Positions 60,101 to 64,000 of a DNA stretch of 64,000 bases are shown here, piece by piece. The position numbers and the translations under genes were made by a program. The stretch spans positions 7,776 to 71,775 of the forward strand of contig JAZDMK010000006.1 in NCBI GenBank assembly GCA_043800975.1, in the 5' to 3' direction. Numbering within the stretch: position 1 is the first letter of the stretch; every line of letters starts with the position of its first letter. The DNA comes from JAZDMK01 sp043800975 (GTDB lineage: Bacteria > Bacteroidota > Bacteroidia > Bacteroidales > JAHJDW01). The notes beneath the pieces are model-generated. The model did no database searches, was not told the origin of the DNA, and saw only the letters and a list, made by a program, of their open reading frames with translations.

Positions 60101-62177
60101 GTTCACTGGAACTTTTATCGATTTCAAATAAATCACCGGCATAGCAGGAATTAGCCAGTATAAAAGGATATTTTCCGTTATAGTTTTCATAAAGCTCGGG
60201 ATCATTCGTACTCTGATCAAATCCATATCCGGCGGCATGACCGAAAAATGTCATAATGGCAACTCCGTTGTTGATCATTGCCTGAAGAGAATCAGAAGTA
60301 TTGGTCTGAATGGGTTCTGTAGAAGATTTTAAAAAGGTGGTTACATTCCCGCCGAAGTAAGGAGCACGAACAGTATCTTCAAAAATTTGCAATAATGCTT
60401 CAAGAACATCTTGCTCTGCTTCACTTGTCCCTCCACCGAAATGAAGTACTTCTTTCATCCATGCTTCTGGTGTTAACTGTGCATTTTCATATTTTTTTAC
60501 TTTATCCAGATACAACCATACATCATAAGGTATTTTTGCACTGAGCCTTCCTGTAGGGATAGCGGGTTTAAAGAGAACGTCATCCAGTTTGTTTGTAAAA
60601 AGAATATCGGAAGGCGGATTGCCGTATGAAGGAACCAGCGTGCCTGCGTAGTAGGTAGGGTTTTTGCGAAAGACTTCCGGCTTGTATGATTTCCCGATCA
60701 GGAAAATATCTTTTGGAATGCTGTCGAATTGTTCAGTTGCATATTTACAAAACTTTCGAATGGATAGAGGATGCTTGCGAATGCCATAACCAAACTGATC
60801 GTATAATTCATCCACATCAGCAAGAAGTACATTATAACTCCCGCCCAGCGAGCTTTCGCGATAAAATTCATATTGTTCAGCTTCATCTTTAAGACTGCTG
60901 TGTGTTACAATAAGGTAATTGCTGGCTTTAACTGCTGCAGATGTGAAGTCGTTGAATTTGCCCGGATTCAGGGTGTTGTAATTAATCGGAGATAAAACAG
61001 AGTTGGCGTTAATATTATCTCCGGTAGTAAGGTAAAGATTTCGGACTGTTGTTCCTCCCGGTATCAAAGCCCTCCAGTTGCTACCGTTTCGAATCATTTG
61101 AATATGGTGTTTCCCGGACAGGTCGTAAATAAAGACACTGTCGGTAGCAGAAGCACCAATTCCTGAAATTTCAACAAAGTTGGTGTCTTCTGCAGTTGCA
61201 GGCAGAGTGAGGTAAAAAGAATTTGAACTATTCAGGTTAAAAGCTCTTGGATATTTTACCTTAATGTATGAAACAGAATTATAATCAACCGCTGCTCCCA
61301 GATCATTTATTACTGAAAATGTAAATGTAGAAAGCCCACTAAACAAAAGGCTGGGCGAAACGATTTTGTTAATTTTAATTTGCTTGTATCCTTCAAATAT
61401 TGTATCAATAGTTTCACCGGCAAACTGAACTCGTATGTGGTGATCATCTACAACATTAGCATAATTGGATGCACTTACAAATGCAAATTCAACTTCGGCA
61501 GTTCCGATTGGATTTATATTATAAGTTGGGATCGATTTGTAAATTGTTTGAGAAACAGATCCTGAACCGATACCAAACAAATCATCAAACCATCCTTCGG
61601 TTGCAGTAAATTCCGGATCAATCATATTGTATTGGCCGGTTTCACCGTAAAAATAATTGGAGGTATAATTGACAAGCGAGGTTGAAGTAAAGTAAGATAA
61701 TTGCGTATGAGCGGAAAAATTTGTGTTTGAGAATTGAGAAAAACGTTTGTTTGTTAAAGATGTATTCCACGTAAGAAAGCAGGTTGCAGTGTCGTTATAC
61801 AAGCTGTAATTGCTGTTGGTTTGGCTTTGCGGCACATCGTAGACTTCGGCATCAAACCAGCCATCATTGTGATTTGCGTAAAATTCAACAAAGTCATTTG
61901 ACTCAAAAATATTGTTGTGATTTAAATCATAAACATACAGGGGTTGTTCAATTCCTTTGCAGAACAACTGAAGCTGACGCGGATCCAGATTGGGATTGTA
62001 AGTTAGCACACCTGCGGCATTCAGCTGATTAAATCCCAGCCTGTAAATGCCTTCTTCATAAATGCTGAGTTTAAAATAGTACTGATTGGGGTTAATCCAC
62101 TCGTTGCCGTATGGACCGGACTGGCCCATTGCAGCTGCCGTAATAAAAAAGAACAGCAGTCCGGCAAGTTTTTTCAT
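57108..62177 (-). CDS. Type IX secretion system sortase, PorU-type (long form)
   Basis: The 1689-residue protein carries a gingipain-type C25 peptidase domain (about 420-790) with H647 in MTFFGHAAGYGFDQ and C678 in ILANSCYAGDLFE as the catalytic pair. A signal peptide (MKKLAGLLFFFITAAAMGQ) precedes it, with beta-rich N-terminal domains and long Ig-like C-terminal domains. The C-terminus (NWPNPFTTRTHFVFTLTG, GKVVREIG, GDRLANGIYLYRVVT) is FlgD-Ig-like. PorU itself is about 1100-1300 residues, so this is the longer form, sometimes called PorU2. It would cleave type IX sorting domains at the cell surface. Its start overlaps the PorV gene by 4 bases. Confidence 0.92.
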   Translation of the reverse strand: MKKLAGLLFFFITAAAMGQSGPYGNEWINPNQYYFKLSIYEEGIYRLGFNQLNAAGVLTYNPNLDPRQLQLFCKGIEQPLYVYDLNHNNIFESNDFVEFYANHNDGWFDAEVYDVPQSQTNSNYSLYNDTATCFLTWNTSLTNKRFSQFSNTNFSAHTQLSYFTSTSLVNYTSNYFYGETGQYNMIDPEFTATEGWFDDLFGIGSGSVSQTIYKSIPTYNINPIGTAEVEFAFVSASNYANVVDDHHIRVQFAGETIDTIFEGYKQIKINKIVSPSLLFSGLSTFTFSVINDLGAAVDYNSVSYIKVKYPRAFNLNSSNSFYLTLPATAEDTNFVEISGIGASATDSVFIYDLSGKHHIQMIRNGSNWRALIPGGTTVRNLYLTTGDNINANSVLSPINYNTLNPGKFNDFTSAAVKASNYLIVTHSSLKDEAEQYEFYRESSLGGSYNVLLADVDELYDQFGYGIRKHPLSIRKFCKYATEQFDSIPKDIFLIGKSYKPEVFRKNPTYYAGTLVPSYGNPPSDILFTNKLDDVLFKPAIPTGRLSAKIPYDVWLYLDKVKKYENAQLTPEAWMKEVLHFGGGTSEAEQDVLEALLQIFEDTVRAPYFGGNVTTFLKSSTEPIQTNTSDSLQAMINNGVAIMTFFGHAAGYGFDQSTNDPELYENYNGKYPFILANSCYAGDLFEIDKSSSEHFVIIENKGAIAYLSSISQSLISDLFFYSSNLYDEFSHIHYGKSLGEQIKHTIKTVQTLYPSKKDVCLGMTLHGDPAIKIHNFIKPDYTLSASDVIFDPPFISTERDSFNILVNAHNIGRAINDLYMLTIRRTFPDGTTEMVSKMVNAPLNTTQYFVSFAVNQIRGVGYNSFTITLDAFNNIDELNESNNSVTVGTYIMTADIYPVYPYQYAVIPSSTITLKASTGNPFAAMRSYVFQIDTTDTFNSPFLQSTLISHSGGVVEWTPPFSFTDSTVYYWRVSPDSATGGGYYNWKESSFQYVPTKWGWGQAHFFQFKNDDYTYVKFNRSMRRFDFFNDIKSILMQTGIYPISIQWQEEWMKMNGSLIGLWHCAQDVGNGIRFAVINPVSCQLWNNNVPPDQMIGMYNDAHCTPYSTGIYWFDFFTIQEPSSSLYGSITTSDWHNRIKHFLDTIPTGYYVLAYSHRNINADNFDLNLRNAFASVGSIFIPDISTVKNDKPYLLFGRKGYPGQAHEVLGNTSADVISLNDSITTNWKKGNIVSEIVGPATKWNSLHWKRFSNDPVNVDTIKLSVIGIKQNGSMDTLIHELPVDSGDIYNLYNRIDAQIYTTLKLVAEMTDDSLRTPSQMKRWQVLFEGVPETALDPSLHFTYHNDTLFEGDKVRLSIATHNISTYDMDSLRIIYYVIDASKNTHIVADHRLRPHPAGDILIDSISFSSQYYVGANILWIEVNPFNDQLEQYHFNNIGQLPFFVINDKINPILDVTFDGQHILDGDIVSAKPLIEIRMKDENIFLGPTKDSDTTQFRIYLQAPGESAAHRVYFNIQNNGILEFFPATLPENLCKVEWNALFPVDGTYQLLVQSKDVSQNFSGDYEYKISFEVINKSMITNVLNWPNPFTTRTHFVFTLTGSELPSYFKIQIFTITGKVVREIGLDELGSIRIGRNITDYTWDGTDQWGDRLANGIYLYRVVTNINGQNIERMSTGADQYFTKEFGKMYLMR

Positions 62178-63268
62178 TTTTCCTTTCGGTTAATGTTTAG
62201 TTTTAATGAAAAGACATTGGAATAGGGTACAATGGCTGCACTGCCAATATTAGTCAGTGCATAATCTATAGTGAGAATATTTTTTATTTTAAAGCCCACA
62301 CCGGCATTCGGCATGACAAGCAAATGTTTTCCCCCTTGGATAGTTGTTTCATTCTGGAAATTGCCAACACCGGCTCGCAGGAATGCAAAGTTTTTATACG
62401 AAAGTTCAAAACCTACTTTGGGATCGAGACTGACTGCTTTTGAACGAATGAGTGTGTTTCTTTTTCCGTCAAAAGTGGCATCAAAATCGAGGCAGGCAAG
62501 GGCTGTAAATTTTTCGGAAAGTGTGAACTGACGAGCTGCACCCAATGATAACCGGGGTAAAGTAATTTCTAATGAATTTGTTGGAATATCATTTCCTGTT
62601 TGCTGAAACACATCAATCATTGACTGGGGAAGGTTGTAACTCCAGGCATTGAAGGTGGAAGTAACATCACGGAACATGCCGCCAAACTTCCATTTGCCAA
62701 ATGAATATTGCGCACCGGCATCCAGGCCAAAGCCCCAGGCATGGGCAAAATCACCCACTTTGCGGTGAATGATTTTAAAGTTTGCGCCCACAAAAAGATT
62801 TTCAGGAAGCTTTTTGATTTTGCGCGCGTATGAAAAAATGAAAGCGTAGTCGGCTGCAGAGAAGGATTTGATTTTATCATAATTAATATTCCCGTCAGAA
62901 TCGATCAGTTCTGATGTGTCAGGAATATCATCCACTCCAAAGCGTATTACTGAAAGACCTGCTGTACTGGTTGCGTCAATTTTGGCAGCAAGTGCACCAT
63001 AATCGTATTTGGCAATACCGGCAAAATATTCAGAATGCATGAGCCCCAGCTGCATGTTGGAAGTAATTCCAAAAAGCCCGGCTGGGTTCCAGTATCCGGA
63101 AGTAACATCATTGACGATGGCTGTATTTGCATTTGACATGCCGAGCGCGCGGGCACCGACCCCAATGGCTAAAAACTCATTACTGTACTTGGGTGCCTGG
63201 CTCTGCGCGGGCACTGTAAGGCAAAAGAGAACTGCAATTGCAAAAATTCGTTGAAGCATAGATTTCAT
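62174..63268 (-). CDS. PorV/PorQ family type IX secretion outer-membrane protein
   Basis: From ATG 63268 the protein is 364 residues with signal peptide MKSMLQRIFAIAVLFCLTVPAQSQ. It has the PorV/PorQ start motif FLAIGVGARALGMSNANTAI followed by VTSGYWNPAGL, and a FadL-like 14-strand barrel (RKIKKLPENLFVGANFKIIH, HAWGFGLDAGAQYSFGKWKF). PorV shuttles cargo to the sortase PorU; coupling to the PorU-type gene through a 4-base ATGA overlap supports that role. PorV and PorQ are not distinguished with certainty here. Confidence 0.9.
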   Translation of the reverse strand: MKSMLQRIFAIAVLFCLTVPAQSQAPKYSNEFLAIGVGARALGMSNANTAIVNDVTSGYWNPAGLFGITSNMQLGLMHSEYFAGIAKYDYGALAAKIDATSTAGLSVIRFGVDDIPDTSELIDSDGNINYDKIKSFSAADYAFIFSYARKIKKLPENLFVGANFKIIHRKVGDFAHAWGFGLDAGAQYSFGKWKFGGMFRDVTSTFNAWSYNLPQSMIDVFQQTGNDIPTNSLEITLPRLSLGAARQFTLSEKFTALACLDFDATFDGKRNTLIRSKAVSLDPKVGFELSYKNFAFLRAGVGNFQNETTIQGGKHLLVMPNAGVGFKIKNILTIDYALTNIGSAAIVPYSNVFSLKLNINRKEK

Positions 63269-63349
63269 TTTTATCGCAGAAGCGTTAGTCGTTACTGCAG
63301 CATCTATAACGTAAAAGTACAAAAATTATTATTTGACAAAAATAAGGAA

Positions 63350-64000
63350 TTATTCCCTGTTTCCCAAATGACGATAAATGATTACTTCTGTCCCGCATTG
63401 GGAAAAGGATGCAGCAACTGAACAGTGCTCCTTTAGCAATTTTATTTCTTCCTCCGAAAATGCATTGCTGACATTGGAATAGACTACCCATGGATACGCC
63501 AGAATCCCCTTTTCATCTTTATCCTGAAAGCCGTTGCCTGACTCTTCCAGATATGAATAGCGAGAATTCAGCATAAAAGGAAAGCCAGAGGCAATAGAAT
63601 CTGAAGGGGTTTTTTTGGAATGGATGAAATCAAGGGCTTTTTGTTCCGATTTAAAATAGGCAAGTGTTTTCAATGTTGAGTCCCAACCATTGCCCAATTT
63701 TTGTGGATACGTCCAGAAATTTCCGCTGATGAGTGAAATTACGATGACAATCAGAGCTGCATTACGAAAACGGAAATGGAATTTCTCCAGAAGAATTGGA
63801 GTAAAGAGAATCGCTGTAATGAAAAGTGGCATGTAATAGCGGTGTGATACAGGATTTGTAATAAAAACCGTAGAAAGCAAAAGCGAAAGAAATAATATCA
63901 AAAAAACGAATTTGAAGCGATAGCTCTCGGGTTGTGGTTTGCGTGAAAAGTACAGAAGAATTATCAGCGCTGCAAACAAGACAATTCTTCCAAAATCAAG
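63350..64000 (-). CDS. C-terminal part of a multi-helix membrane protein, probably a GT-C-type glycosyltransferase (cut by window edge)
   Basis: The frame is open from the window edge (216 residues seen) to a stop at 63350. At least four membrane helices are visible (IVLFAALIILLYF, FVFLILFLSLLLSTVFI, YYMPLFITAILFTPILL, AALIVIVISLISGNF), followed by a C-terminal soluble segment of about 110 residues (YFKSEQKALDFIHSKKTPSD). The layout resembles the end of a family 39-type membrane transferase with a periplasmic tail; no catalytic residues are in the part seen. The start is outside the window. Confidence 0.65.
   Translation of the reverse strand, partial: LDFGRIVLFAALIILLYFSRKPQPESYRFKFVFLILFLSLLLSTVFITNPVSHRYYMPLFITAILFTPILLEKFHFRFRNAALIVIVISLISGNFWTYPQKLGNGWDSTLKTLAYFKSEQKALDFIHSKKTPSDSIASGFPFMLNSRYSYLEESGNGFQDKDEKGILAYPWVVYSNVSNAFSEEEIKLLKEHCSVAASFSQCGTEVIIYRHLGNRE

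Overview
This window is chromosomal DNA of a member of the Bacteroidota. Several independent signs agree: a PorV/PorU type IX secretion pair, a protein with a type IX sorting domain, SusC/RagA-style carboxypeptidase-regulatory-like domains on outer-membrane proteins, DUF6089, DUF4271 and DUF5686 families, TAnnTTTG promoter elements with an upstream TTTG, few Shine-Dalgarno sequences, and the yceD-rpmF-plsX-fabH and hemD-DUF4271-PrsW neighbourhoods typical of the phylum. I cannot name a genus. Most of the window is dense, ordinary core genome at moderately low GC.

Layout. 1-9.4 kb: a truncated DUF5686 outer-membrane protein, a small basic protein, tRNA-Gln(TTG), two tandem DUF2723 (TMEM260-like GT-C glycosyltransferase) paralogues, a NodB deacetylase, a GroES-like protein and tRNA-Gln(CTG). 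9.4-12.2 kb: the fatty acid/phospholipid operon yceD-rpmF-plsX-fabH. 12.3-23.7 kb: proline dehydrogenase, a TetR regulator, a SPASM radical SAM protein coupled to a CLC protein, the carboxynorspermidine (spermidine) pathway pair interrupted by a four-helix-bundle gene, a GT4 glycosyltransferase, YgiQ and two small secreted proteins.

23.8-31 kb is the accessory part. A GC-rich TonB-dependent receptor is followed by a very AT-rich nuclease-like/membrane pair, an orphan 248-residue protein, a DUF559 endonuclease-like gene, at least six copies of a two-hairpin palindromic repeat (one an inverted BIME-like pair that supplies the last codons of the DUF559 gene) and a 316-bp degenerate array of 21-bp repeats. 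The paired stems of the palindromic repeat change together from copy to copy. I consider this DUF559-plus-repeat assembly the best candidate in the window for an undescribed system.

31-42.5 kb: an M49 peptidase with a pentapeptide HExxH motif, MscL, and a long minus-strand envelope-biogenesis run (CBS protein, Omp85 protein, NAD kinase, two DUF6089 proteins, UppS, BamA, two OmpH/Skp chaperones). 42.5-57 kb: PdxJ, a hydrolase, a type IX cargo protein, a WaaE-like glycosyltransferase, a 16-unit YwqK/MORN-like protein, a polyprenyl synthase, a COG0731-like radical SAM protein, cytidine deaminase, an O-antigen ligase-like protein, CtpA-type protease, YidD, RnpA, HemD, DUF4271, PrsW and a TonB C-terminal-like protein. 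57-64 kb: a very large PorU-type sortase translationally coupled to a PorV-type barrel protein, then the C-terminus of a membrane protein cut by the window edge.

The shared theme of the core genes is the cell envelope: lipid precursors (FabH, PlsX, UppS, polyprenyl synthase), outer-membrane protein assembly (BamA, OmpH, YidD), glycan transfer (DUF2723, GT2, GT4, O-antigen ligase) and type IX export.
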